From CAZKWG01 sp964615375 (GTDB taxonomy: Bacteria; Myxococcota_A; UBA796; CAZKWG01), in contig CAZTOW010000076.1 of NCBI GenBank assembly GCA_964615375.1, positions 1 through 34,078 on the forward strand: a stretch of 34,078 nucleotides of DNA. The letters run 5' to 3'. The notes beneath the pieces are model-generated. The model ran no database searches and had not been told where the DNA came from. It saw nothing but the letters and a program-made list of their open reading frames with translations. Both the position numbers and the translations under genes were made by a program. This document shows positions 1 through 7,602 of the stretch, one piece after another. Every line of letters begins with the position of its first letter. Within the stretch, counting starts at the first letter, position 1.

Positions 1-227
1 GCCGGCGGAGGGGGGAGATGCGTGTCGGAGTCCCCCCTCCGGCCCTCCGGGCCACCTCCCCCCGCTGGCGCGGGAGGAGGATCAAAGCTGCAATTCCATG
101 GCGCTTTCGTCGTCGTGAAGGAGCCGCACCCGTCGAGAATCCGCCCCGATGCACCAGTGGTGGCAGGCCGCGGAGACCTGGAAGGGCGACCCGCTGAGCC
201 AGGCCTTCGACTGGGGTTGAGCGCTCC
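1..227. other. Window edge with no confident gene
   Basis: No reading frame here shows a recognisable domain. A short open frame on the plus strand (149-220, from an ATG to a TGA) reads MHQWWQAAETWKGDPLSQAF and three more residues. It looks protein-like because it is rich in Trp, but a stop lies at 116-118 and no ribosome binding site precedes the ATG. It could be the tail of a frameshifted gene or chance. The rest is G/C-rich low-complexity sequence. Nothing further can be supported. Confidence 0.3.
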
Positions 228-1451
228 TCAGCCCCCGCTCACCCCACCCCCGCAAACCCCCGCCGGGATCCCACACACCCCCGGCCGCAGCTCCCCCACC
301 TCCGGCACCACCACCACCGGCGCCGCCACCGCCGTACACGCCACCGCCCGCTCCCCCGTCCAGATCACCCCGGTCTGGCTCCGCAGCGCCCCTGTCGGGC
401 AGCGCTCATCGGCCACGAACAGCAGGCCGTCCACCTCGATGTGCCCGAAGAGATCGAAGCCCTCGCCCAGCCACACGGCCCCGCCGTCCAGCGCCAGGAC
501 GTTGGTGCGCGGCCCGCTGTCGTAGACGGTCACCGGCATCGACGCCTCCGTCGTGAGCCCACAGCGCTTCAACGCCGCGCGGCAGGCCGGGGAGAGCGCG
601 AGCGTGGCCGTGCGGCCAGGAGCGGCGACCTGGCTCTCACACGCCGGGCGGTCGAGCTGCTCCACCAGCCACCGGTCATCCGGGCGCTCCGACAGCAGCC
701 TCGACGCCGGTGAGCACACCCGGTCGGGATCCTCGTCGGTCACCAGCACCCGCTCGAGGGCCCGGCGCGCCTCGGGGTGGCCCGCGTCCGCGGCGGCGAG
801 GGCGTGGGCGAAGGCGTTGGACAGGCCAGGATCGGCCCGGTAGGCGGCTTCCAGATCCCCCGGCGCGCCGACCAGCAGCCCGGCCGCGCTGTCCGCGCCC
901 TCGCGCACGAAGAAGACGAAGGGCGGGAGCCCTTCGGGGAGGAAGGCCTGGTACCTCAGGGCTTCGGCCTTCGGCACGGACCGATCCGGTGCGGCGTACA
1001 GCGCCACCCGGTCCCCGTCCCGGGCGATCTCCCACTGCCGCCGGAACAGCTCGTCGTGGCTGCAGTCGGCGGCCATCTCCGCCTCGCAGGACAGGCGGAG
1101 CAGGGGGACGCGCTGCCAGCCCGTCGCGGTCTCGGCCAGCAGGCTCCACTCCACCCCCCAACGGTCCGGGTGGTCGGGGGTCAGGGCCCCTCGGGGCTCC
1201 CCGGGCACCAGGTGCCAGCGCTTCTCCACCGCGAGCCCCTGGACCACCTCCGAGGCCGCGCAGGCGCCCTCGTTCCCCTCGGGAGCGAAGGGAAAAGGCT
1301 CACAGTCCAGCGCGTCGGCGGCGGGAGCCGACCCGGGGTCGGGGCGCTTCACGGCCGGCGCGAGAGGAGCCTCGGGTGTGGGAGGAGCCTCGGGCGCGGA
1401 GCCGCAGCCGAGCAGGCTCAGCGACAGGAGGAGCGGGCCTTGTCTGGTCAC
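228..1451 (-). CDS. Hypothetical lipoprotein
   Basis: This 407-residue protein is probably exported and lipid-anchored. The N-terminus has a basic residue, a Leu/Ser-rich hydrophobic stretch (residues 6-14) and a lipobox LLGC with Cys16, followed by a Pro/Ala/Glu-rich linker to about residue 45. The remainder has scattered cysteines and no family that I recognise; the C-terminus is Gly/Val/Pro-rich. The start is GTG at 1451, the only start that gives a signal peptide; an in-frame stop lies nine codons upstream. No good Shine-Dalgarno sits at the usual distance. An overlapping frame starting with GTG at 1482 does have AGGAGG before it but encodes only Arg/Pro/Ser-rich sequence, so I reject it. 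Function unknown. Confidence 0.7.
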   Translation of the reverse strand: MTRQGPLLLSLSLLGCGSAPEAPPTPEAPLAPAVKRPDPGSAPAADALDCEPFPFAPEGNEGACAASEVVQGLAVEKRWHLVPGEPRGALTPDHPDRWGVEWSLLAETATGWQRVPLLRLSCEAEMAADCSHDELFRRQWEIARDGDRVALYAAPDRSVPKAEALRYQAFLPEGLPPFVFFVREGADSAAGLLVGAPGDLEAAYRADPGLSNAFAHALAAADAGHPEARRALERVLVTDEDPDRVCSPASRLLSERPDDRWLVEQLDRPACESQVAAPGRTATLALSPACRAALKRCGLTTEASMPVTVYDSGPRTNVLALDGGAVWLGEGFDLFGHIEVDGLLFVADERCPTGALRSQTGVIWTGERAVACTAVAAPVVVVPEVGELRPGVCGIPAGVCGGGVSGG

Positions 1452-1545
1452 GGTCTGGAGAGCTCCGAGGCGATCTGTTCACGCCAGAGGCCCTCCTAAC
1501 CCGCTTCGCTTCCGCGCTCTTCCCTGCTGCGCCCAGAGACGTGCC

Positions 1546-2493
1546 TCAACCGCCCACAAAACCCGTCGCCAGCGCGATCACGCCCGCGTCCCCCAGCACC
1601 CGCTTGTGCCCAAGCCCGCGCGTCGCATGCATGCGCGCCCCCGGCCAGCGCGCCGCCACGGCCGCGCCCGCGGTGTAGGGGACCTCGCGATCCTCCTCGT
1701 CGTGGATCACCAGCAGGGGCGTGCGCATCCGGGGGCCGATGCGCTCCATGGTCAGCGCGTCCAGGCGGACGCCGACGCGCTCCTCCACGCGCCGCACCAT
1801 GCCCTCGCGCACGACCGGGTCCAGCCCCATCGCCTCCGAGAACGGCCCCACCCAGGCGCTCAGCGCGAAGGGGGGCGCCACGAAGACGGCGTTCTCCGCC
1901 TCCATCCCAGCGTCCAGGGCCGTGGCCGTGGCCGGGCCGCCCACCGAGTGCGCGATCACGCCCTTCAGCGGGCCGGGGAGCGAGGTCGCCACCGCCTTCG
2001 CCGCCCGCCCGATCTCCACGAGCGAGCTGAGCCGCCCGCCCGAGGACCCGTGCCCCGGCCCGTCGAAGGTCACGACCGAGTAGCCGCGGGCCAGCAGACC
2101 CGGGACGAAGCCGTGGAGCTGGCCGCCCCGCCCGCCCCAGCCGTGGACCAGCAGCACGGGCGGCCCCTCGCCCCAGGTCCAGGTGCGGATGAGGTCGCCA
2201 GCTACGACCAGCGCGCCGGGCCGGGCGCGGGAGAGGGCCTCGCGCTCCTCGGGGGGAGCCGGGGGGCGCGGGGGCGTGCAGAAGATCCGGGCCGCCAGCC
2301 TGCTGGCCAGGGCGGGGGAGAGCGCCGTGAGCGCCCGCATCGCCGCCCGTAGTACCCAGGGGGCCCCCGGCCGGCGCGGGCTCAGGTCGCGCGCGAAGGC
2401 GTCAGAGGCCAGCACGGCCCAGGCGTGGAGGGCGGGGTCGCGCTCGATAGAACGAACGTTCGTGCTATTTTCAAGGTGCGCGAGGGCGGTCAT
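1546..2493 (-). CDS. Alpha/beta-fold hydrolase
   Basis: A 315-residue alpha/beta hydrolase, likely a cytoplasmic esterase or lipase-like enzyme of unknown substrate. The oxyanion strand motif VLLVHGWGG lies at 113-121, DGPGHG at 144-149, and the nucleophile elbow is AHSVGG with Ser183, in place of the usual GHSxG. A likely acid lies in IHDEEDREVP and the catalytic His in GLGHKRVL near the C-terminus. ATG 2493 has a strong GGAGG seven bases upstream, so I use it. However, the fold-like homology seems to begin near Met52, and codons 9-16 contain a near-perfect 22-bp operator-like palindrome, so a shorter product from an internal promoter is possible. The gene follows the TetR regulator by 36 bases, probably as one operon. 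Confidence 0.85.
   Translation of the reverse strand: MTALAHLENSTNVRSIERDPALHAWAVLASDAFARDLSPRRPGAPWVLRAAMRALTALSPALASRLAARIFCTPPRPPAPPEEREALSRARPGALVVAGDLIRTWTWGEGPPVLLVHGWGGRGGQLHGFVPGLLARGYSVVTFDGPGHGSSGGRLSSLVEIGRAAKAVATSLPGPLKGVIAHSVGGPATATALDAGMEAENAVFVAPPFALSAWVGPFSEAMGLDPVVREGMVRRVEERVGVRLDALTMERIGPRMRTPLLVIHDEEDREVPYTAGAAVAARWPGARMHATRGLGHKRVLGDAGVIALATGFVGG
2447..2468. promoter_or_regulatory. Operator-like 22-bp palindrome inside the hydrolase gene
   Basis: The two 11-base arms ATAGAACGAAC and GTTCGTGCTAT are inverted repeats with one mismatched pair; the central 12 bases ACGAACGTTCGT are perfectly self-complementary. The site matches 18 of 22 bases of the tetR promoter sequence at 3145-3166. 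I infer that the adjacent TetR protein binds both. On the minus strand it overlaps a weak TTGAAA promoter-like element (2470-2475). Confidence 0.55.
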
Positions 2494-2529
2494 GTTGCCT
2501 CCTTCGGGGCGGGGGGCCCCGGTGTTGAA

Positions 2530-3135
2530 TCAGGCCGCGCGTCGGGGGGCGCGGGCGTCGTCCAGGAGCCGCTCGATGGCGGCGCGGGCTCGTGTGAAGG
2601 CGTCGCGCTCGCCCAGCAGGCGCGCGCGGTGGTGCGTGCTGAGCACGACGCCGTAGAGCTCGAACGCGAGCTGTTCGGGGTCCAGGTCCGGGCGGAGGTG
2701 CCCCTCGCGGACCGCGGCGCCGATGGCCCCGGCGAGCAGCTCGAGCCAGTCCCGCTGGCTGGCGACCAGGGCGTCCCGGGCCGGGCCCGGCCGATCGTCG
2801 AGCTCGGCGGCGGCGGCCACGAAGAAGCACCCGCCCGGCTTCGCCGAGAGCGCGCCCCAGGCCAGCCAGCGCTCCAGCAGCGCGCGCAGCCGGGGCTCCC
2901 CTCGCGGCGCCTTGAGCCCCGGGCGCACCACCAGATCGGTGAAGTGGGCGACGGCGGTCTCCACCACGGCGAGCTGCAGCGCCTCCTTGGACTGGAAGTG
3001 CGCGAAGACCCCGCTCTTGGAGAGGTTCAGGTCCGACGCCAGCTTGCCGATGCTCAGCGCGTCGAGGCCGATCGAGGTCGCCAGCGTCGTGGCGTGCTCG
3101 AGGATGGTCGCGCGCGTGGTCTCACCTTTTCCCAT
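2530..3135 (-). CDS. TetR/AcrR family transcriptional regulator
   Basis: A 201-residue one-component repressor. The N-terminal TetR helix-turn-helix (about residues 8-55) reads as the classic pattern: TRATILEHA, then LSIGKLASDLNLSKSGVF and the AHFQSKEAL motif. The C-terminal ligand and dimer domain (60-195) is typical of small aromatic- or aldehyde-responsive regulators but does not identify a ligand. It is the first gene of an apparent operon with the alpha/beta hydrolase 36 bases downstream, a common regulator-enzyme pairing, so the hydrolase may act on the inducer (inference). The promoter -10 box ends six bases before the ATG with no Shine-Dalgarno, suggesting a leaderless message, and an operator-like palindrome overlaps the promoter, consistent with autorepression. 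Confidence 0.93.
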   Translation of the reverse strand: MGKGETTRATILEHATTLATSIGLDALSIGKLASDLNLSKSGVFAHFQSKEALQLAVVETAVAHFTDLVVRPGLKAPRGEPRLRALLERWLAWGALSAKPGGCFFVAAAAELDDRPGPARDALVASQRDWLELLAGAIGAAVREGHLRPDLDPEQLAFELYGVVLSTHHRARLLGERDAFTRARAAIERLLDDARAPRRAA

Positions 3136-3141
3136 GGCCTC

Positions 3142-3169
3142 AGAATAGCACGACCGTTCGGACTGTCAA
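3142..3169 (-). promoter_or_regulatory. tetR promoter with overlapping operator
   Basis: Read on the minus strand, TTGACA (3164-3169) and TATTCT (3142-3147) are separated by 16 bases, and the -10 box is followed by six bases and the ATG at 3135. Transcription would therefore begin at or next to the start codon. An imperfect palindrome at 3145-3166, sharing 18 of 22 bases with 2447-2468, covers the spacer and part of the -10 box, where a repressor would block polymerase. Confidence 0.65.
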
Positions 3170-3181
3170 GGCCCCTGTCCT

Positions 3182-4423
3182 TCAGCGCGCCACATCTGCG
3201 CGAGGGCGGGCGATGGTACGGAGGGTCGCTGTCTCTGGGAAAGGGAGCGGCACCTGCCTCAACTGCCGGAGGAGCTCGATTGAGGTCAGGCGCTCGACCA
3301 GCCTCGGGCGAAGTCGCCGATCGCGCCTCAGGGTCCCGACGATCCGCATCCTCGCTCCCGGTCGGAACAGCTCAGAGAACATATCCAAATCCCAGCCTGA
3401 GCAGAGGACTCGAAGGGGGCGTGCGCCCTCCTGGGTCAGAGAGACGCGCAGCTCAGGTCGGTCTCGTGCGATCCCGAGCAACTTGACGGTGGCCGACCAG
3501 CCCTCCAACGGGGAGACCGGTCCCGTGAGCGCCGTGGACCTGCCCTCGGCAAGGTCCTGCACCTGAGCGGTCGCCCAGTCCAGGAGCTGATCCCAGGCCG
3601 CGGGATCCCCTTTGGTTTGCGGCGGAGCTTCGAGGTGAAGACGCTGGGCAGAGGGCGCGAGCGCCTCCCGGAGCATGTGGGCCTCGACGCGACGTGCGGA
3701 GGGAGGGAGATCCTGGATTTTGCGGAGACGCAGCGCGAGCAGCGTAAAGTTGAGGATGGGCGTCCACGCGGGGAGGTCGTCCGGGATCCCTCCAAGGACT
3801 CGGGCGAGGGCGTGTGGGTCGGAGAGGCGGAAGCTCCGCGCGTTGCCCTCGCGCAGGTCTTGGACCGTCCCCGCGTCAGCCAGGTCGGCGAGGATCCGGG
3901 CGACGTTCCGCTTCGTGTGACCGCCGCCAGAGAGATCCTCGGCTGTGACAGGCTGCTCTGGCTGCGCGAGGAGATCGCAGATCACGTCCGCGCGGGTCCC
4001 GACCCCAAACAGCGCTCGGGCCCGGAGCCGGAGCAAAGCGGGGCGGTCCCAGGGGATCGGGATCTCTCGTGGGGAGGGTGACCCGGGCGAGGCGATGAGC
4101 CCTCCCGATGGCCAGGTGCCTCCGGTGTTGGCGTTGAAGGTCGCTGCGAAGGCATGAAAGCGCGGAATGGCCTCGTCGGGCAGGAGCTTCAGAAGGCCTT
4201 GCAGTCGCGTGGTGTTGAGTCGGTGTGCGTGCTCCATGCACCATAGCATCGCCAGATCAAGGAGCCGCGGCTCTTTCGCTGCGAGGGAAGGCGTCGCGAC
4301 GATCAGCGCTTCCGGGTCGATCGCGGTCTCGGTATGGTCCCGGGTCAGACCTGGCGCTCCGAGCTCGGTCCAGAGGCTCCAAGCCAGCGCATTCGCAGTC
4401 TCTTCGAGCAGCTCACAGCTCAT
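3182..4423 (-). CDS. Winged-helix protein partner of the upstream nucleotidyltransferase
   Basis: A 413-residue protein with a likely winged helix-turn-helix at about 143-205 (DVICDLLAQPEQPVTAEDL, then KRNVARILADLADAG and a wing ending in ARSFRLSDP). Residues 1-140 are helical and unassigned. The last 110 residues contain a beta-rich segment (RMRIVGTLRRDRRLRPRLVE) that could be an OB-like fold; this is only an impression. The gene overlaps the upstream nucleotidyltransferase by 11 bases, so the two are translationally coupled. By analogy with AbiEi/AbiEii pairs, where a winged-helix protein represses and neutralises a nucleotidyltransferase, it may be the antitoxin and autoregulator. It is much longer than usual AbiEi-type antitoxins, and its order (second gene) is reversed. 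It could also be a substrate-recruiting subunit. Confidence 0.7.
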   Translation of the reverse strand: MSCELLEETANALAWSLWTELGAPGLTRDHTETAIDPEALIVATPSLAAKEPRLLDLAMLWCMEHAHRLNTTRLQGLLKLLPDEAIPRFHAFAATFNANTGGTWPSGGLIASPGSPSPREIPIPWDRPALLRLRARALFGVGTRADVICDLLAQPEQPVTAEDLSGGGHTKRNVARILADLADAGTVQDLREGNARSFRLSDPHALARVLGGIPDDLPAWTPILNFTLLALRLRKIQDLPPSARRVEAHMLREALAPSAQRLHLEAPPQTKGDPAAWDQLLDWATAQVQDLAEGRSTALTGPVSPLEGWSATVKLLGIARDRPELRVSLTQEGARPLRVLCSGWDLDMFSELFRPGARMRIVGTLRRDRRLRPRLVERLTSIELLRQLRQVPLPFPETATLRTIARPRADVAR

Positions 4424-4982
4424 CGGTCACCTCGACGCCGAGGGCGCAGAGGGCCCGGAGGAGCTCATCTCTGAATCCCTCACTGGGATCGTGAGTCCTG
4501 CACCAGCGCGCAGCCCAGCGCAGCTCCTCGTTCGGTTGAAGCTTCATCAGATCCTTGAAGTGCTTGCTCTTCGGCCCTCGGTCAACCGCTGCATAGAGCT
4601 TGAGCGCGACCTGGTCTCGGCGCGCGGCGAGGTGGATGGTCAGCCCTCCATGCTGGCGCGTGTGCACCCGCCCTTCGAATCCTGGCGGCAGGCCGAAGCG
4701 GAGCAGCGAGCTTGGCCCAGCGTTGAGCCAGTCCTCGGGGAGGTCCAGCGCTCGGGCGACCTCACGGATGCCGGCCAGCAGGGGCGCGGGAAGCGGTTCC
4801 CCTTCGATCCACTCATCGCGCTCGACCCGCGCCACGATGTCGAGATCTCGGGTGGACCGTTCGATGAGCCCTGTGAGAAGGAGAGCTCCCCCGCCGATGA
4901 GGACGATCTCGTGGGCCTCATCGCGGGTGAGGAGGAGCGCTCCGAGGCTCTCCAGAGCGTCATTCAGGTCGGCGTGATGCAT
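4413..4982 (-). CDS. Nucleotidyltransferase-fold protein (AbiEii/DUF6036-like)
   Basis: A 189-residue protein with the minimal nucleotidyltransferase signature: VLIGGGALLLTG (27-38) followed by RSTRDLDIV, in which Asp46 and Asp48 would bind the metal ions. A downstream segment with VALKLYAAVDRGPKSKHFKD matches the Lys-rich helix and second half of AbiEii/DUF6036-type proteins. Family members transfer nucleotides to tRNA or proteins, and several are toxins in type IV-like toxin-antitoxin or abortive-infection pairs. That role is inferred here from the fold and the coupled winged-helix gene. The start ATG lies six bases after a TATTGT box with no Shine-Dalgarno, suggesting a leaderless transcript, in a promoter full of TGTCTCGA repeats. 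Confidence 0.8.
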   Translation of the reverse strand: MHHADLNDALESLGALLLTRDEAHEIVLIGGGALLLTGLIERSTRDLDIVARVERDEWIEGEPLPAPLLAGIREVARALDLPEDWLNAGPSSLLRFGLPPGFEGRVHTRQHGGLTIHLAARRDQVALKLYAAVDRGPKSKHFKDLMKLQPNEELRWAARWCRTHDPSEGFRDELLRALCALGVEVTDEL

Positions 4983-4985
4983 GCT

Positions 4986-5026
4986 GAGACAATATCTGTC
5001 TCGAATCGAGAATGCAAATGTCTCGA
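4986..5026 (-). promoter_or_regulatory. Repeat-rich promoter/operator of the nucleotidyltransferase operon
   Basis: The -10-like box TATTGT (minus strand, 4989-4994) ends six bases from the ATG; a weak TTGCAT lies 17 bases further up. Overlapping it are an inverted repeat GAGACA-N5-TGTCTC (4986-5002), a palindrome TCTCGA-A-TCGAGA (4999-5011), and two direct TGTCTCGA copies at 4997-5004 and 5019-5026 whose starts are 22 bases apart, about two helical turns. This is a good candidate for cooperative autorepression by the winged-helix partner. Confidence 0.6.
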
Positions 5027-5051
5027 TGGAGGCGCTTCGCCGAGAGAGCGC

Positions 5052-6053
5052 TCAGTGCCGCTCGTGCTTCCGGTCCCGCAGGAGCAGGTCGCGCATGGCC
5101 TCCGCGGCGGGCTTGTCCTCGTAGAGCATCCTGTAGATCTGCTCGGTGATCGGCATGTCCACGCCGTGCAGCTTCGCGAGATCGTAGGCGCTCTTCGCCG
5201 TATACACGCCCTCGGCCACCTGTCCGAGCTCGGCGAGGATGGTCTCCAGGCGCTTGCCGTGGCCGAGGCCCAGGCCCACGCGCCGGTTTCGGGAGAGGTC
5301 GCCCGTGCAGGTCAACACGAGGTCGCCCACGCCGCCGAGCCCGAGCATGGTCATCTCGTGCGCCCCGCGCTTCTTCGCCAGCCGCGTGATCTCGGCGAGG
5401 CCGCGGGTGATGATGGCCGCCCGCGCGTTCAGGCCCACGCCGATGCCGTCGGCCACGCCGGTCGCGATGGCGATGACGTTCTTCAGGGCGCCGCCCAGCT
5501 CCAGGCCCACCACGTCGTCCGTGTGATAGACACGGAAGAAGCCGGCATGCAGGGCGCCGCTGACCAGATGGGTGGCCTGCTCGTCGTGGCCGGCGACGAC
5601 GACGGCCGTGGGCATCCCCTGAGCGACCTCCTTGGCGAAGGAGGGGCCCGCCAGCGCGCAGAGCCGCGGGTGCAGCGCCGTCGGCAGGCTCTCGCGCATG
5701 ACCTCCTCCATGGTCAGCAGCGTCTCCTGCTCGATGCCCTTCGACGCGCAGCAGACCACGGCGTCCAGCGGGATGAGCCGCGCCGCCCGCTGCATGACCT
5801 CGCGCATGACCTGTGACGGCACCACGGAGAGCACCAGCTCCGCCCCGTCCAGCACGCCCGAGAGGTCGCTTCGCACCTCCAGGTTCTCCGGCAGCGGCAT
5901 GCCCGGCAGATAGCGCCGGTTCTCCCGGACGGCCTGCATCTCCGCCGCCCGCGCCGCGTCCCGATCCCACATCCTGACCCGGTGCTCTGCCCGGCACAGC
6001 TGCATGGCCAGCGCCGTGCCCCAGGAACCTCCGCCGATCACCGCCGCGCGCAT
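5052..6053 (-). CDS. gpsA: Glycerol-3-phosphate dehydrogenase [NAD(P)+]
   Basis: A 333-residue cytosolic enzyme that reduces dihydroxyacetone phosphate to sn-glycerol-3-phosphate, the backbone for phospholipids. The Rossmann motif GGGSWGTALA is at 7-16, the second conserved block ASKGIE at 103-108, AGPSFAKEVAQGMPTA at 135-150, and the catalytic Lys191 lies in GALKNVIAIATG. GLGGVGDLVLTC and SRNRRVGLGLG are the C-terminal family signatures. Length is normal. ATG 6053 has GGAGG nine bases upstream. It is last in a minus-strand cluster, 26 bases after the AAA+ ATPase gene; no functional link between them is evident. Confidence 0.97.
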   Translation of the reverse strand: MRAAVIGGGSWGTALAMQLCRAEHRVRMWDRDAARAAEMQAVRENRRYLPGMPLPENLEVRSDLSGVLDGAELVLSVVPSQVMREVMQRAARLIPLDAVVCCASKGIEQETLLTMEEVMRESLPTALHPRLCALAGPSFAKEVAQGMPTAVVVAGHDEQATHLVSGALHAGFFRVYHTDDVVGLELGGALKNVIAIATGVADGIGVGLNARAAIITRGLAEITRLAKKRGAHEMTMLGLGGVGDLVLTCTGDLSRNRRVGLGLGHGKRLETILAELGQVAEGVYTAKSAYDLAKLHGVDMPITEQIYRMLYEDKPAAEAMRDLLLRDRKHERH

Positions 6054-6079
6054 GTCACGCCCTCCCGCCTCGCGCTCCC

Positions 6080-7555
6080 TTACTCAAGCTCATCGAAGAA
6101 GTCGATGCGCCGCCGGTCCAGGCTGGCGGGGCGGGCGCGGGGGCGGGCCCACTCGCGGAGCTCCTTGAGGCGGTCGTCCATGGTGATGGCCAGCGGGACC
6201 ATCTCGCGGACCACGTCCAGGAGGTCCTCGCCCGTGACCTCGCGATCGGCCTCGAACGCGATGAAGAGGGCGCTGACCACGACCTGCTCCAGCTCGGCGC
6301 CGCTGAACTTCTCGCTCTCCTCGGCGACGGGGGTGAGGTCGAAGAGGGCGGGGTCGCGGTGGCGGCGGCGGAGGTGGATCTCCAGGATGGCGAGGCGCTC
6401 GTGGACGTTGGGCAGGTCCACGAAGAAGATCTCGTCGAAGCGGCCTTTGCGGAGGAGCTCGGGGGGGAGGGTGCGCACCTCGTTGGCGGTGGCGACGACG
6501 AAGACGGGGCTCTGCTTCTCCTGCATCCAGGTGAGGAAGTAGCCCAGCGCCTCGCCGCCGGTCTGGCCGGCGGACAGGAAGCCCTTCTCCAGCTCGTCGA
6601 TCCACAGGACGACGGGGGCGAGGCTCTCGGCGACGCGCACGGTCTCGCGCAGGCCCTCCTGCTGACGGCCGGTCTGGAAGACGGCGGCCACGTCCAGGCG
6701 CAGCAGCGGGAAACGCCAGAGATCGGCCACGGCCTTGGCCATCAGCGACTTGCCGCAGCCCTGGACGCCCAGCAGGAAGAGGCCGCGGGGCTCGGGGAGG
6801 CCGAAGGCCCGCGCGCGCTCGGTGAAGCCCGACTCGCGCTGGCGGAGCCAGGTCTTGAGGTTGTCCATGCCGCCCACGTCGTCGACGCGCCCGGCGGACT
6901 CCCAGAACTCCAGGTAGCGGCTCTTGCGGATGAGCTGGCGCTTCTCCTCGGAGAGCGCGGGGAGGTCGCGCTCGCGGAAGCCCTCGCCGCCCAGCAGGAT
7001 GCGGGCGTAGAGGCGCTTGATCTCGCGCTCGGTGAGGCCCAGCGATCCGCCGACGAAGCGCTCGAAGAGCTCGTTGTCCAGCGTGATCCGCTGGCTGCGC
7101 AGGAGCAGCGACAGCAGGCGACCCACCTCCTCCCGGCCGGGCAGGGGCACGTCCAGCACGCTGAGCTCCTTGTCCAGCTCCAGCGGCACGCGCAGCTCGG
7201 GCCCGACGAAGACGATGGCCTGAGACCGCTGCCCGATGTTGTGGGCGAGATCGCGCAGGCGCCGCACCCCGCCCGCGTCCCCCAGCCAGGGGTGGGGGTC
7301 GAAGACCAGGAAGAGGGCGGGCTCGCTCACGCCGCCCACCGCCGAAAGCATGTCGGTGAAGGCCTCCGTGTTGGGGATTGAGCCCAGCGGCGAGGCCAGC
7401 CCCGAGGTCGCTCGCCAGCGGTAGAGCGCCATGCCCTCGCGCGTGGCCAGGCGCTCCAGCGCGCGCTCGGTGCGCTCCTCCTCGTGCGTGAGCAGGTGGA
7501 CGAGCGGGTAGCGCGCGCGGATGAGCAGGGAGAGTCGTTCGAGGACGTGGACCAC
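6080..7555 (-). CDS. AAA+ ATPase, Ycf46-like
   Basis: About 491 residues from a GTG start at 7555. The N-terminal 220 residues resemble the degenerate first ATPase half of Ycf46-type proteins (RARYPLVHLLTHEEERTERAL, later FLVFDPHPWL). The C-terminal AAA module has Walker A GVQGCGKS (263-270), Walker B VVLWIDE (315-321), sensor-1 VATAN (354-358) and the arginine-finger segment LRKGRFDEIFFVDLP. Ycf46 proteins are cytosolic; in cyanobacteria they are linked to CO2 uptake and photosynthesis regulation, while the role elsewhere is unknown. The same frame stays open to 8818 through the permease gene, but that part is a shadow; the GTG is chosen because similarity begins right after it and no ATG is near. 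No clear Shine-Dalgarno precedes it. Confidence 0.85.
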   Translation of the reverse strand: MVHVLERLSLLIRARYPLVHLLTHEEERTERALERLATREGMALYRWRATSGLASPLGSIPNTEAFTDMLSAVGGVSEPALFLVFDPHPWLGDAGGVRRLRDLAHNIGQRSQAIVFVGPELRVPLELDKELSVLDVPLPGREEVGRLLSLLLRSQRITLDNELFERFVGGSLGLTEREIKRLYARILLGGEGFRERDLPALSEEKRQLIRKSRYLEFWESAGRVDDVGGMDNLKTWLRQRESGFTERARAFGLPEPRGLFLLGVQGCGKSLMAKAVADLWRFPLLRLDVAAVFQTGRQQEGLRETVRVAESLAPVVLWIDELEKGFLSAGQTGGEALGYFLTWMQEKQSPVFVVATANEVRTLPPELLRKGRFDEIFFVDLPNVHERLAILEIHLRRRHRDPALFDLTPVAEESEKFSGAELEQVVVSALFIAFEADREVTGEDLLDVVREMVPLAITMDDRLKELREWARPRARPASLDRRRIDFFDELE

Positions 7556-7602
7556 GTCGGCACCTGGGCGCGGGGACGGGAGGGGAGGAGGGTCGGGCCC
7601 GG

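Noticed and set aside
1300..1482. GTG-started 60-residue frame with an AGGAGG upstream
   Set aside because: It is out of frame with the lipoprotein signal and encodes only Arg/Ser/Pro-rich sequence, so I treat the Shine-Dalgarno as coincidental.
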